Origin: Staphylotrichum longicolle
Taxonomy: Eukaryota; Ascomycota; Sordariomycetes; Sordariales; Chaetomiaceae
Assembly: GCA_019096155.1 (NCBI GenBank)
Contig: JAHCVI010000004.1
Span: forward strand, 310,001-374,000
Reading direction: 5' to 3'
DNA length: 64,000 bases
Shown here: positions 32,170 through 44,538 of the stretch, one piece after another
How positions within the stretch are numbered: position 1 is the stretch's first letter
How the letters are laid out: the number at the start of each line of letters is the position of its first letter
The notes under the pieces: model-generated
What the model was told of the DNA's origin: nothing
Seen by the model: the letters and a program-made list of their open reading frames with translations, nothing else
Databases searched by the model: none
Translations under genes and position numbers: made by a program

Positions 32170-33360
32170 GAGAGAAAGACTTGATGGTGCTGAATTGGGT
32201 GGTAAGCTCGACGAAATACAAGACGAGACTGGCGAGAGACCTTGCTTTTAACCTCGCGCTTTTGCTAGCCCGAAAGGCTCAGGCCTCGGATGATACTGGA
32301 GCTGCGCCAAGTGGTCTATGAATCTTTGCACTTGGCGTCAATTTGGATGAGCGGGTTCGGATTTGTCGCCGCATGGCAGCACGAGGCGTAAGGGGTCACT
32401 CCCGTCCGTTAATCCGGGTGCCACCTCCGAACTCACACAGCACTTATCCGCCTTAGTTGTGCCTCCTTCTGCCAGAAAAGCACCAAATGTTTTTTACCTG
32501 GTGTCCAATTATAGAATCGGATCTTCGTCTTGGCTCATAAGCACCCCATTCCCTATAAGCGCGCGTGTTGTAGGTCAGAGGCGACGCTTTCGAGAATTGA
32601 TTAATGAAGGGCTCGGACATTTTCCAGCGGCTAAAACGTTGGAATTGACAAGCAAGGTAATTGCGTCTGCTCGGGCCAAGTTCACTATTCACAGGCCTCC
32701 GGATAAAGTTCAATGTTCCATGAGATGTGCCGTGGGGGTTGACAAAAGCTGGGGTCCGGGGAAAGATTACCACCCCGAAGAACGGTTCGTCATTTGTCCG
32801 CCTCTAGCTGACCGCATTTCAACCTGGCTTGCGTGACCAACCTCGCGGGGTGAGGCACTTGGCTCATTCTTTCCGCTTAAAGCGGCCGGAATCATGCGGG
32901 GATGAGACGAGGTGCCAGAGGTTGCGCGACATGTCTGGAAATGAGGCGATCGCGCAATTCCAGAACCAGCTGGCAATTGAGAACAACGGCGCTGGTGGCG
33001 CTGGCGAACGGAAAACTTGTTTATGGAGTTCTCACGGCTGGGCTGTGTTGGGTCAGGTCAGGGGTTTAAACCCATGACGACCTTACCTTCTCTTACCCTC
33101 ATCAGGCTCGGGTCATGCCAGACCCATTGACCCAGACGACTGTCCTTCTTCTTGGACTAGGGTCCAACTCTCACGGGCTGCTACGGCAAGTGTACCTAGA
33201 CACCAAGTTACATAAGAGATGTTCAAACTCAAGTCTAGGTGGTGAATGGCATTTGTCATACTTCGCATCCATCGTACTGTCGCATGGCTAGTAGTACCTG
33301 CACGATCGCACCATCTCCTCCCTGTGCCGCACAAGTACACGGTGTGTGATTGCTCTGGTT
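32170..33360. other. Intergenic, 1.2 kb
   Basis: Contains the xylanase promoter at its left end. No gene, TATA box or repeat that I could support. Confidence 0.4.
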
Positions 33361-36250
33361 TCAGGAGTCCGGCACGCCATGACCGGCGTCAACCAGAGCC
33401 TGGATCATGGCCTCATCGCCCCAGCGTACCGCCCAGCTGTATGGCGAGTAGTCTCCATAGTCGGGTTCGAACGGGCCTGCAGCCAGGAGCATCTGAACTA
33501 TGGCCGTGTGGCGTTGTTGTGCAGCGTAGTGAAGCGGCGTCCACCCCCGGTTGTTCTTTGTAGCGGGCTCGACGCCATCTGCGGCAAGAAGGCACTCAAC
33601 GACGGCCTGGTGTCCCTTCTCAGCCGCAACGGCCAAAGGTGTCACTCCATATTCGTTCTTGGCATTGACGTCGATCTCGTCCGTTTTCAACAGCAATCGG
33701 ACGGCGCTCTCATGGCCTCTTTCTGCGGCAATGTGAAGCGGTGTGCCGTGCCATGACATCGCATTGACATCAACCTTGCCTGAATCGACGAGCGCCCTCA
33801 TGACAGCGTCATGTCCGTTGGAGGCAGCGAGATACAATGCTGTTTCCCCAAAGGTATCTCCCACGTCAACGTCAACCCCGTCCGCGGCGAGGAGCACCTG
33901 CACCGCAGCCAGTCGCCCTTCCTCGGCCGCGAACATCAGGGGCGTGCGATGGCAGCTGGTGCAGCCATTTGGGTTGACTTGATGTTCATCGAGCAGCAGT
34001 TGTATTGCTTTGTCGAGACCGAAGTACGCGGCCAAGTGAATGCCTTGCATCATCCTTGGTTCGTTGTCGAACTCGCCCCAATCGTTGCAGGGGTAGTAAA
34101 CCGCCTGCATGAACTGACCTGCTGCGGTTGTGTGTTCGCGGCTCAGTAGGAACTCAAGCACTTCGTCGCTCACGCACGAAGCCTTGCGCGTGTGGTGAGC
34201 CCAATTGTCTGCCATGTACTTGTAGAAAGGGTAGAGGCGAACTCGCTCTCGAAAGTCGTCGTACGTGCAACATGGGCCGGTTCCAAACGGCCAGAACGAG
34301 AGGTATGTGGCGCATATCTTGGAAACGTCAGACTCGGCATTCGGGAACCAACGCTGCCGTTTTCGTTCAAAGTAATCCTGGGTGGTGTAGTGGACCAGCC
34401 TGATGATGCCGCTCTCGTCCTCAACGGTGACCAGTCCTGCACACACCGAGACTATGTCTTCGACCTCGGGCATGTTGTCTTCATCAAAATCTGTGTCGCC
34501 TGGCTCGACAGCAAGCGCTTGTTGGAGTTCAAAGGTCATCAAAGGTCTCATCGCGCAGGTAATCCAGGAGAGAACAAGCGTGGCGAGGTGCCTGTGATCG
34601 TCCAGCTGCCCGTTGATCCGCTCCATCGCTTGGTCGTATGCGAGACTCAGTACTTTGAGCTTTTGGTCCTCGCCTGGACCAGCACTCTGGTCTCGGAGCT
34701 GAGTGAGAGCCTTGCGAACTTTCGTGGGAGACGTCTTGTCCTTGAGGAACTCGAAGAAGAGCTGGGCAAGTAGGAACCTGAATCAGGTTAGGTATGGCTA
34801 TAAGACACCGTGGACGTCACCGAGCAGGTGTGGAGGGCGAAACTCACATGCCATCGGTAGCATCGGAGATGGCAGAAATAATCTCCTCTTGCAGATCCTG
34901 ACGACGCGTGACAAAGGACGACAGCTCGCCAATATGGCCGCGGAGATAGCGCTCGATGTCTTCTCTACTCGCGCGGATCTCCAGCGAAGGCGCCCCTTCA
35001 AACCGCTGTACAATATCGGAGATTGGGCGGGATGTCGTGAACAAGTTTGCGTCGACGCTAGTTGCGGATTGGAGATTGAACAGCTCGTCGAGGAGGCTCG
35101 TCCGGCACCTGTAAGAAGCATCGCACTCGTCAAGAGCATCGACGATAATGAACACCTTCGAGTATTCCGAAGACACTGAACCAAGACACTCCGAGAGTTC
35201 TTCTATCGAAGGCCGCGACTTCATAAGCCCATGCTTGGAGTAGAGGTCGCTCAGGGCGTCGGGCAAAGATGAGCGCTGCTGCGCCAACTGCTTCAGCAAG
35301 CTCGCCAAGAGGTCCCCGGCGTTCTGTTCATCGTGGCGACGGAAATTACAGTAGACGTATGCGATGCCGACATCTGGCTGATCGTAGAATCTGGTATGCA
35401 GATGATCGATGACGATGGATGTGAGGATGGTCTTGCCGGCTCCGGGAATGCCGGGACAAAAGAGCGTCTGGTTCTTCGTCGTAACCCTGGTTGGCAGCGA
35501 AATAGAAGTCAGAACCAGCGCGGCCCGAGATACGGTCCAAGATCACACTTACCAGTTCTGAAACTCTTCCGAGTCCAGCAGCCACTGACCCGTGCCAGGC
35601 TGCCGCCGCCTAAAAAAGTCGTTCTGCTGCGGGAAGTAGTCGATCGGAGTGAGCCAGTCAAGGACGGTCTCCTGCTCGAGACGCGCGGCCTCGTCATCGA
35701 CCCGCCCACGGATGTGGTTCAAGGAGCGGTACTGGGACTGGTGTTGCTGTTGCTGCTCCTTTCTCCCTTCTTTGACTTCCCGGTGGATACTCGCCGTCAT
35801 CGCCGCCATGTCGATCTGTAGTAGCTGGTTCAAAGCAAGACACTTCCGATAGAGGTTCTCAACTGCTTCTCGCGTTTTGGATGCTTGAAAGGCGCCCTTG
35901 AGGCGCCCCCAGCCGAGTCGAGAACCCCCCATTCTCTTTCTCAAGTCCTCCAGCAGGCTTTCCAACTCGCTTTTGCAAGTCGACACCATCGCCATGGTAT
36001 CCGTCTCATAAAGGGGGTCAAATTCGGAGAGCAAAGCCGAGTGCCGGCCGCAGAAGGCATCGACAAAGTCAGGGTTCGAGAGGAGGTTGATATGCGTTTC
36101 GCATAAAACTGTTTTCAAGTTCTGGAGCTCGTGGATCAAGCTGCTGGCCTCGGCTGGGGCCTCTTTCCAGTCCAAGCCAAACTCTGTGCTGAGTTGGATG
36201 AGTTGGACTGCGACGCCAACGACGCCGATGAGTCCCAGTGGTTCGGCCAT
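33361..36250 (-). CDS. STAND protein: HeLo-like N-terminus, NACHT, ankyrin repeats (917 aa)
   Basis: Fungal NLR-type signalling ATPase. Exons 35553-36250, 34848-35486 and 33361-34777; introns of 66 and 70 nt match in phase. Start at 36250 gives the family N-terminus MAEPLGLIGVVGVAVQL; an in-frame ATG at 36286 adds 12 residues. Residues 1-170 form a helical HeLo-like domain with a glycine-rich hydrophobic first helix, a type tied to cell death in other fungi. NACHT: Walker A GIPGAGKT (245-252), Walker B VFIIVDALDEC (344-354), then a GMFLLAQL helix after the second intron. A winged-helix region precedes about seven ankyrin repeats (about 680-915) such as GTPLHIAAERGHESAVRLLL. Roles in non-self recognition are known for relatives and inferred here. 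Confidence 0.93.
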
Positions 36251-36731
36251 CCTGCGTGACTCGAGTTGCCTCAAAGGAAGAGACAAACACCAGGCAGTAG
36301 TCGCTCATGCGGGGGGATCAGTGTGATGACCCCTCTTGATTCTTGAGTGGTTGTTGGTGCCTTGGTGGGCCACCTCAGTGCTGCGCCGCCGCGGTGGGAC
36401 TGAAGGAGTGGCTTCAGTGGATTTGCAGATACACACCCATGCCTTGCACGCAGCGGCATGTAAATGGACTCAAATCAAAAACTCCACGGAGAAAGGACAT
36501 CGCGAACAACAAGGTAGCTAGTTTCCTTGGCCTGACTCTCGGCCAGGCTTTATTTAACGCTACCGAAGAGCTAAGAGCCACCTAGAATGCTCGGCGACAT
36601 TTTGAGACTCAGTCTAAGTGGAAGGCGTTGTTGGACCTCCAAAAAACCGCTTATCTGACCCGGTGTCTACGCTCGCTTGCCCACCCGCGGGCAGCTTTCT
36701 GATCCATTTGCCATCGTTATTCTCGACCTCG
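36251..36731. other. Upstream region of the STAND gene
   Basis: The right end (to about 36614) holds the likely true tail of the NmrA-like gene, see that entry. The rest is presumed promoter. Confidence 0.4.
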
Positions 36732-37440
36732 TCAACAAGCCACCGTGCCAATGCCGACCTCTTGATTTGAGCTGGTCCACCCCTTCTCTCCGATCATGCC
36801 CGCAAAAACCTCGCCGTCGTCTCTGTCTCGCCTCCAGCTCTCTTCATCAGATTCGCCGGGAATCTGGGCAATCCGGAATATGGTCCAGTCCAGGTCCGAG
36901 GCTTCCTTCTCAAACGTGGTTCTGATGTTCTGCATGGTGTGATAGAGCCGGTTGGCGAGGGTTCGCATAAAGACCACAACCATGGAGTGGAAAAAGGTCC
37001 ATCGATCCTCCGGCAACGTGATAGAGATCGTGCCCATGAGCAGAATCCGCCGGACGCCGTGTTCCTTCATTAGAGGGATAACGCAAGACCCGTAGAAGCT
37101 CGAAAATTTGGTCGGGTCGATGCCTCGGTCCCTGTTGATGTCGGGGCCGAGAAGAGAGATGACCGCGTTGCTCTTGGCCATCGCTGGTGACATTGCCGCC
37201 TGGTCATCCATGTCACCTTTGACGATCTGTAGGAGTCAGTGTCAGCCAACGGGAGTAAACGTGGCCAGAATGCCTCTGTCTGTCTACCTCGAGGAGTGGA
37301 TTTGAGGCGAGATCTTTAGGAATCTTGGAAGGGGTCCTGGCATACACGACCACCTCGTGTTTGCGAAACACCAGCTCTCGCAAGAGGCAAAGACCAGCTG
37401 GCCCCGTGCCTCCAAGAACTAGAATCTTAGAGCCTGCCAT
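36732..37440 (-). CDS. NmrA-like atypical SDR, C-terminus frameshifted
   Basis: Rossmann-fold NAD(P)-binding protein. Exons 37288-37440 and 36732-37226, a 61-nt GT-AG intron, phase 0; 215 residues as given. N-terminal GGTGPAGLCLLREL is the GGTGxxG nucleotide motif, followed by VVVYARTPSKIP, SNAVISLLGPD and HGVRRILLMGT as in NAD(P)H-binding NmrA-type proteins. The tail is abnormal: after GEKG the frame reads nonsense to a TGA. One extra G in the run at 36780-36783 and one extra A opposite 36766-36768 restore SALARWLVDEVENNDGKWI, the usual family C-terminus, running on to about 36614. Two one-base losses are thus likely. No active-site Tyr-x3-Lys, so a sensor or isomerase-like role is possible. 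Confidence 0.85.
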
Positions 37441-37887
37441 TGCGTAGATCACGGGCAAAAGGAACAGGACAAGGTGTAACTTGGAATAAAAAAAATTGTT
37501 TGGCGAAAGAACCCCATCTCTTCATCTGTTGCTCGCTTTTACGAGATGAAGACTGCCAAGGCGCCAATGAAGTTGCCCGAGCGGCTTGCTTTTCCCCCGA
37601 CTCTCTGCAAAAGTGTCCGAAATGTGAGCGACGGGGGGTTTTCTTCAAAAAGACATCTCATTGAAGACATCACCAATCCTCATGATTGGTACAGCTTTCA
37701 TGAATTCGTTTTACCTTGTGGATCAAATGAGTTTATGAATCTTAAGTAAGGCAAGATACTCTTGAGCTCATTCGAGGTGGGTTTCTGTTAACGTGCCTCG
37801 GAACGTATCCCGTATGTCTGAGAGGACAGTGGACAGATACTGTTTTACATTCAGGCGTTATGTCAAGTCTAACTGAGGTACTTGTTC
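37441..37887. other. Intergenic, 447 bp
   Basis: Promoter of the NmrA-like gene and 3' region of the SulP gene. Nothing further seen. Confidence 0.4.
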
Positions 37888-40562
37888 TCATGGTTCCTCT
37901 ACTAATGAAGGCGTAGCTTCTGTGTGGATGCTGCCCGCACACCCTTCGCCACATATCAGCCTTTCCCTTGCCTCGGCGCTCCTCGCATCCCTAACCGCCG
38001 CATCCACAGCCTCAGTCAAATCAACATGAAAACATGGCCTATCCAACCCCCGCACAGGCAACCACCGACTCCCTTCCCTGGCCCCCTCCACTTCCTCCGT
38101 GCTGCTCTCCTTTCCGCTGCCTTCAGCACTGACTGCAGCCACATAAGTGAAGTGATCGTGAACAGACTCCCCACCATCACTGATCCCCGGCCTGCAACCC
38201 GCTGGAAACCTGGGTGCCCCAAACCCCGCGACGGCGAGGGCCCTCCTCGCCCACCGGTTCCACGGCCCCGCAAAATGCCACTGCACACGGCCCCACCTGT
38301 CACCGTCTCCGTCTTCCCCGCCGGCGTGTCTGTCCAGCGCATCTCGCGCGTCGACTAACCCCTGGACGGCGGTGATGTCGAGGGTGTCGACGGCGGTGCA
38401 GTCGAGGACCACGGCGCGGAGACGAGGAAGGGAGGCATCCTGATCATGTTGTTGTTCTTTTTGCTTTCCGACTTCGCTCCACTGGAGGCTGGTGTTTTTG
38501 TTGTTTGCCGCCGTGGAAAGGGGCTGCGCGCCGGGGCGCGTGTGCTTCTTGATGTGGCTGACGAGGCGGCGCATGTGCTGGCCTTGGTTCATGTAGTTCA
38601 GTCCCGAAGGGAACTGGTAGATGAAGACGCCCGGGTGAGGGGCGGAGACGGTGATGGCGGGGTTGGACCCGTCGTCATGGTCGAGGGGGAGGTAAATGTC
38701 GCGAGGCCCTGCGTCGTCAGGGCAGTCGAGGACTCGGGAAGAACCTGAAAATGGTGGGGATGTGTCGGTCAGGTCGAAGGTGGTACCGTTGCTGGGCGTT
38801 TGAGGCGACCCTGACAGTGACGGACAGGTTGGATGTGGTGGACGCGGCTTTGGCCGAGGAAGAGGCCCTTTCCGCGGGCGACACGGATGAGCACCAGCGC
38901 CAGTGAGACGCAGATGGTGACGTAGATGGAGACTTCTAGAGATACAAGATAGCAATGACAACGCCGATAACCCAAATGATGAATTCGGGCGGCGAGAGTC
39001 GCCAGTACTTGTAGAGAACGGGGTGGGGTCGGCAGGTTGGCGACGGCGTGGACGATGAGGCCGGCCAGCGCGGCGTTCGGGATGTAGTAGAAGACGCTCG
39101 TCAAGACATGTAGCCCAAGACGAGGATAACTGCGCTGAAGAGCCCCGCGAGCGGTGTTCGCACGCCTGCCTTTGAAAGAACAGCAGAGGCGCCGAAGGAG
39201 CCTGTGCAGACGTAACCTCCGACGAATGTGCCGAGAAGATTAGATGCCCCTTGAGCGAGGATTTCTTGGGAGGGGACGACGGTGTAGTTGAACGTGCGCG
39301 CAAATGACTTGGCAATGGCGATGTGCTCAATGACGAGGATTATTATTACGGCAGGAAGCTCCGGGAGGACCAACTTGAGAAGGTCGCTGTTGAAAGGGGG
39401 TGCTCCGGCATGCTTGAACCCTGCTCAGTGCAATCCGGCGCCCATCGTTAGATCCAGAACACTCGATGATGAAACTAGATAGAAAGGGAAACGCTAGGTG
39501 GAACTTACCTCTCTCAATCTTCCCGACAATCCGGAAGGGACTTGGACCTGAGTTATTCCGGTTTACCAGCCAGCTGACAAGTGTGTAAAGAAGCATTGTA
39601 AAGGTGAGCCGCAGGGACGATATCATCGCCCATGCCTTTTTCTGTGACGGGTAGCGAACTTCCATCTTTGCGCAGAGGTACCGGATGGCGTAAAGCAGTG
39701 CGATGGATGTCAGCCCGATGGCAGCATCGATGCGAGTTTGTGGCAGCCTCTTGAGTGAGTTGATAATCACCAAGTAGGGAGCTTCTCTGGTGTTCACCCC
39801 TCGGATGCCCATGACGACTGGGAACTGGGTCGCCATAATGGTGATGCTCGCGCCCGTGACAAACGCAGAGATTGGGATGTACGGAATAAACTCGATAATC
39901 CATCCGAGGCGGACGAGTCCGATGAAGAGTAGGATTATGCCCGACAAGGCCGACAGCGCCTTGGCGATCTCCTCGTTGCTGTAGACGCCAGGTCGTTCCG
40001 CCTGAACTGAGGTGATGACCGATCCGACGAGGAGGGACCCAACAGCGGTTGTCTAATAAGTAAAATGGTTAGAGGGGCCGACCACCCACGAGACGAGAGA
40101 TGAGACTTTAGCGCCGGGTAGGCGTTGCAGCTTGTCACTTACGCCAATGACGATGTCCTTGGATGTGCCAAACACCCAGTATAGTGCCGCACCAACAAAG
40201 CTGGTGTAGAGACCATACTCAGGAGAGAGATCGGCCAGCAGTGCATAGGCCATGGCTTGCGGTATCACCACAAACCCCACCGTGAGGCCGGCGACCGAGT
40301 CCCCAACAAGCCATGTCAGGTTGTAGTGTGGAAGCCATTGTGCGAAGAGAAAGATGCTACGAATGTATCGAAGCGGCGCCCCTTTCCTAGGGATGAGAGA
40401 ACGTAGCCACTCCCTCACGCTGGGTTCAGGCTCTTCGTAAGGATCAATGACACCATCAACCCCATGTCGGATGTCGAGGGGACGTGTGTTGGTTTCGGTT
40501 CCTTGGTCGATCTGCAATACCCCGCGCACGGTATCGGCAACGAACTTGACTGGGGAGAACAT
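37888..40562 (-). CDS. SulP-family sulfate permease with STAS domain (several frameshifts)
   Basis: Plasma-membrane sulfate/anion transporter. Exon 1 is 40143-40562, exon 2 39509-40052, exon 3 starts at 39420; both introns match in phase. Exon 1 has the sulfate-transporter signature region GLTVGFVVIPQAMAYALLA and GLYTSFVGAALYWVFGTS. Exons 2-3 carry the remaining helices, then YVCTGSFGASAVLSKAG. From about 39105 the frame breaks repeatedly; adding single bases in short C or T runs near 39105, 39020-39028 and 38946 recovers TSVFYYIPNAALAGLIVHA, PPEFIIWVIGVVIAI and EVSIYVTICVSLALVLIRVA. The C-terminal STAS domain (FIYQFPSGLNYMNQ to VVLDCTAVDTLDITAVQGL) is in frame to the TGA at 37888. Either a badly called gene or a recent pseudogene. 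Confidence 0.82.
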
Positions 40563-42497
40563 GGCGGATACCCATACATCTGGCTGTTGTGAATTAAACT
40601 GTTGAGATTTCTTGACTTACAAAATATTTGGACACAAGTTTTAGACTGCATAGTCTGAGACTGCTTATAGAAGCCGCCATTGCCCCAGTCCGGCGTCCAA
40701 GGAACGCGACGCTTCCGACGTTTTCCAGACACCTCATGGTCAACATGGAGTGTCCCATGACGGCGACCTGCCAAGACGCCGGCCACCAGTGGACATGGAA
40801 GCCGTGGGCCCGGAAGTGGGCGGAGACGCCGGCTCGGTGTCGGCGACTCAGCGGCTCTCGGCGGCTACTCCAACTCTGGGGACCGCTTTCTCCACCGTCG
40901 AGTCCCAGAGGTTCGGATCTATGGATCGGGGCTAACTTGAGTGGCAAGGTTCCAGACACGTGAAGATGGGGCCACCCTTTCCGCAAAGACAGGTAGCTGG
41001 GCTAGAAATCCGGCTCGGAAACGTGGCTACCGGCGGCTGTCGGTCGAGGCTCGCCGTGCTGCGAACCGGTTTGTATGGTGAATAGAAAGAGGTAGAAACT
41101 TGCAAGATTTCAGAGGCTCGACTGTAGGTATCGTATCGATCTACGAAATTATGATTCTTGACTTCGAGAAAGAAGCAAAGCATGTGGCCAAGAGACCAGG
41201 TTCAGCGACCCATTCTTTGACTTATCAAGCGCGACTGCCATTTGACCAGTATGTACTTATTAGACTATGCCTCATACAGCCTTGCACTTGCTGCTGAAGT
41301 TGCGTCTCTACTGTTCATATACGAGGGGTTGTCCGCCAAAATTAGGGGGGTTGCTCCCTGCCATATCGGTGGGCGGACTTGAAACTCCTTGCTGTGCTGA
41401 CCGCCTTCGCCGATGCTCACCAATCTTTGAAGTCAAGGCCAATACTGCACACAGAGCCATGGGTCAGGACAATTGCAAACTGAAGGGGTGCTCTACTCTA
41501 ACTACTGGCATGCATTCAGTCTTTTTGTCTGTTCTGCTCGCATTTTATCTGTTCTGCTCGCATTTTCACCTGTGTAAAACTTGTCAACTGAAGCTTCTCA
41601 ACACTCCCTACCGCAGGGGAGCTCAAAGCCTAGGTGGTAACGGTACTGCCTTGATAGACTTTCCATCTCCGCACACCAGTTAAGGCAACGAGGAAGGGGC
41701 CTGACTAGGTACCTATTGATGATGAGATGCAGTTTCGCAAGACCACCCTACGTATGAATCGAGTTCCGTGAGAATCTTGCGGCAATCACAGGGGGCTCGG
41801 CAAGGGCATTGGGTCTCAAGCAAACAGAGCAGGATACGTAAAAGAAAGAGAGAAGTTGGGAGTTGGGTGCCCTTTCTCTTAACCAAGATCCCAATGACGA
41901 TGCGTGGATTCGTCGTCGGTCCTGTTGTTCAAAGCCACGACGCACGGGACACAGACGGCTCGAGAAATGCCCAGATAAGGGTGCAAGAAGGCATCGTGGC
42001 GCAGCGGGGATGCCACATTCGACTTGAGAGGTAAGGTAGCATTGTGGGTGGTCCCGTGATTGTCATCTTATGCTAGCAGTTGCATGATTTTCAGGTTCCC
42101 GCGCTGGTCGACGCCACACACTTGCACAAATTGGTTCCGGTTAGGCCAGGATGGTGTCGAATCACGGGGCTTCTTATCTCGCCGAGACGGGAGGCGAGCG
42201 GTAGGCGAGAGCAAAAGACGAGACTTAGGTATGCCGGAATTGACAGGCTCTTGTGTGAAGTGTTCAGATTGAAGTCTTGCGCGTGTTGGTGGCACAGCTT
42301 TGCGTTTCTCCTCCCAACACACTGTGCTAGTTGCAGGCGCTGCGGCTTGTCGTCCGACGATATTCGGATGAGCTGAGAGCCAAGTCGCCAACGGAAGAGT
42401 CTTTTGTTGCATTTTTGTATCTGATTTGGTCTCTTCCCTTGTCGTCTTGGTGATCCTCACCAAGCCTGTATCCAACCACTGTTGTGTTTTGTCCGCG
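40563..42497. other. Intergenic, 1.93 kb
   Basis: The largest clean gap. Only a perfect 19-bp tandem duplication at 41528-41567 was noticed; no frame looks coding. Confidence 0.45.
41528..41567 (+). repeat. Two-copy 20-bp tandem repeat
   Basis: TCTGTTCTGCTCGCATTTT occurs twice head to tail, separated by one A. Probably a slippage duplication of no clear function. Confidence 0.6.
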
Positions 42498-43912
42498 ATG
42501 CCAGTACCCAAGACGGCCATCATTGTAAGTGGAGCCACCAGAACATTGAGTCTGAGATTGCTAAAATAGAGTCTCCAGGTGGGAGGCTCGCTCGCGGGGC
42601 TGTTCCACGGCCTCTATCTCAAGCGGCACGGCAGCCACGTTATCATCCTCGAACATGATTCTAGTTGGATGCGCAGCAGTCACCAAGCCGGCATCGGATT
42701 CGGACCGGGTGTCGAAGAGATCTTGCGCAAGTACGACGGGACGGGCGTGCAGAGCAGCACACCCTCGGTGACTGCCCGCATCGCATACCGCAAGCGCGCG
42801 AACTTCAGGGAGCTCAAGGTCGTCCGCCATCTCACCAGTTGGGGGCTCTTGTACCGCATTCTGCGTGCCAACTTTGATGGACTAGCTTCCGAAGCGGTAC
42901 CGAATCCCCCCCCGGCAAGAGACGGTGACGGGAAGGCCGAGTACCGCGCCGGGCAGCGCGTCACGGCCCTTCGGTACGAGAACGGCGTTGTCACGGTTGG
43001 ATTTGTTGGCAAGGACGGCGTCAGCGACTCTCTCACGGCCGACCTGGTCATCGGCGCTGATGGAATGCACTCGACAGTTCGAGACCTGGTGCAGGCGTCC
43101 ACGGTCAAGGAATACTCGGGGTATATTGCTTGGCGAGGGACCGTTTGTGAAAGTGAACTCCCACCCAGAACGATCGATTACTTTTCCAACCGCACTTCCT
43201 CCAACTTGCTCAGCCGCAGCTACATCATCTGGTAAGTTGTCCTCCGGCCGGATGCATGATCTGGCCTCATGCCACCCGTATGCCCCAGCAGTCCTCTCTC
43301 TAACACCTCTCCCAAAGCTATGCCATCCCCCCAGACTCTGGCTCTTTCGCCCCCGGGACACGCCTGATCAACTGGGTCTGGTACTACAACCTACCAGACC
43401 CCTCAGGCACCGCCCTCGCCGAGGTGCTGACCGACACGACCGGCCGCACGCACAGCAACACGGTCCCTGCAGGGCTCGTACGCCCCGAGGTGTGGCAGAA
43501 GCACCTCGCAGCCGCGCTGCCTACCATGGCGGCGCCGTTCGCCGCCCTCCTCTCCGCCACGCATCAGCCGTTCGTCACCAAGGTCAACGACGCGTTGTGC
43601 GACAGGGCCGTCTTTCACGACGGCAAGGTCGTGCTCGTCGGCGATGCCCTCGCCGCGTTCCGGCCGCACCTTGCCGTCGCGACCGAGCAGGCGGCCAGGC
43701 ATTGTCTGGGGTTGGCGAGGGTGTGGGAGGGTGAGATGACGGTGGAGCAGTGGGCGAGGGAGGCGACGGGTTATGGGAAGAGGATGTGGTTGGCGAGTCG
43801 GGTGCTTGGCATCTTTGGTCTGGGTAGCTGGGGTCAGTTGCTGAAAGCTCTATGGGTGTATCTGGTGTTTATCGTGAAGCTCAAGCTGGGGAAGGGTCCT
43901 CGGGGTTGTTGA
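42498..43912 (+). CDS. FAD-dependent monooxygenase, 2,6-dihydroxypyridine hydroxylase-like
   Basis: Flavoprotein of 424 residues. Exons 42498-42524 (only 27 nt), 42579-43231 and 43318-43912; phases match. The tiny first exon completes the Rossmann strand AIIVGGSLAGLF (FAD ADP-binding). Further group-A hydroxylase motifs are DLVIGADGMHSTVRD (DG motif) and GKVVLVGDALAAFRPH (GD motif, ribityl contact). The middle INWVWYYNLP belongs to the substrate domain of dihydroxypyridine-type hydroxylases. The C-terminus has a hydrophobic helix (LKALWVYLVFIVKLKL) that may anchor it to membrane. Substrate is unknown; no other biosynthetic gene adjoins it. Confidence 0.9.
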
Positions 43913-44538
43913 TGACATTGTTGATGACAACTTCAGCACATTCCTGAAAGCCAGGGGTATGAGTCACAATAACAGGAGATCTTTCTCTCAATATCAAGAG
44001 TGGCTGCTCTGGGTGAGACCGCTTACTTAAGGTACCGAGCCTTCGTGAGGAAATGTACCAAATCAAGCGAGAAGGGTGTGGGTGCGAGTACAGTGGGTAC
44101 GAGCCTGTTACACAATGAAGAAAGTTGTTCCGAGTGCACAAATAATCCATCGAGGTGAAATACCCTGCGCAAGTGGAGGCGGTGAGCTGTCAATTTGGTT
44201 GTGCAAAGTCCAGGGTTATCAACAGTCTAATGAAACCATATAATCACCTTGTGCAGACCAACAGCGCAGTCAAGGCATGGGAATCCTGCGAGAGCTTTTG
44301 AGCAGCGAAGCTTCAGTGGATAGGTACTATCCAACAAGGGTCCATTGGCAAGAAAGCAGCGAAACAATAATCCTAAGAAGAAGCCAAAACATACCAGGAT
44401 TCTTGTAGTTTATTGTTACATACATGAGCAAGGAACTCCAACTCCTCTTGTCAACATCCAAATCACCAACCCTTCAAAAAGCACATCAAACCTTACAAAG
44501 CCTTGGACATTTCGAGCGTGAGCGGGCGACACCTTGGG
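43913..44538. other. Convergent intergenic region, 626 bp
   Basis: A 12-bp TTGTTGATGACA direct repeat overlaps the monooxygenase stop. Otherwise nothing recognised. Confidence 0.4.

Noticed and set aside
41528..41567. Start of a CRISPR-like array
   Set aside because: Only two adjacent copies with no spacer; also implausible in a fungal nuclear genome.
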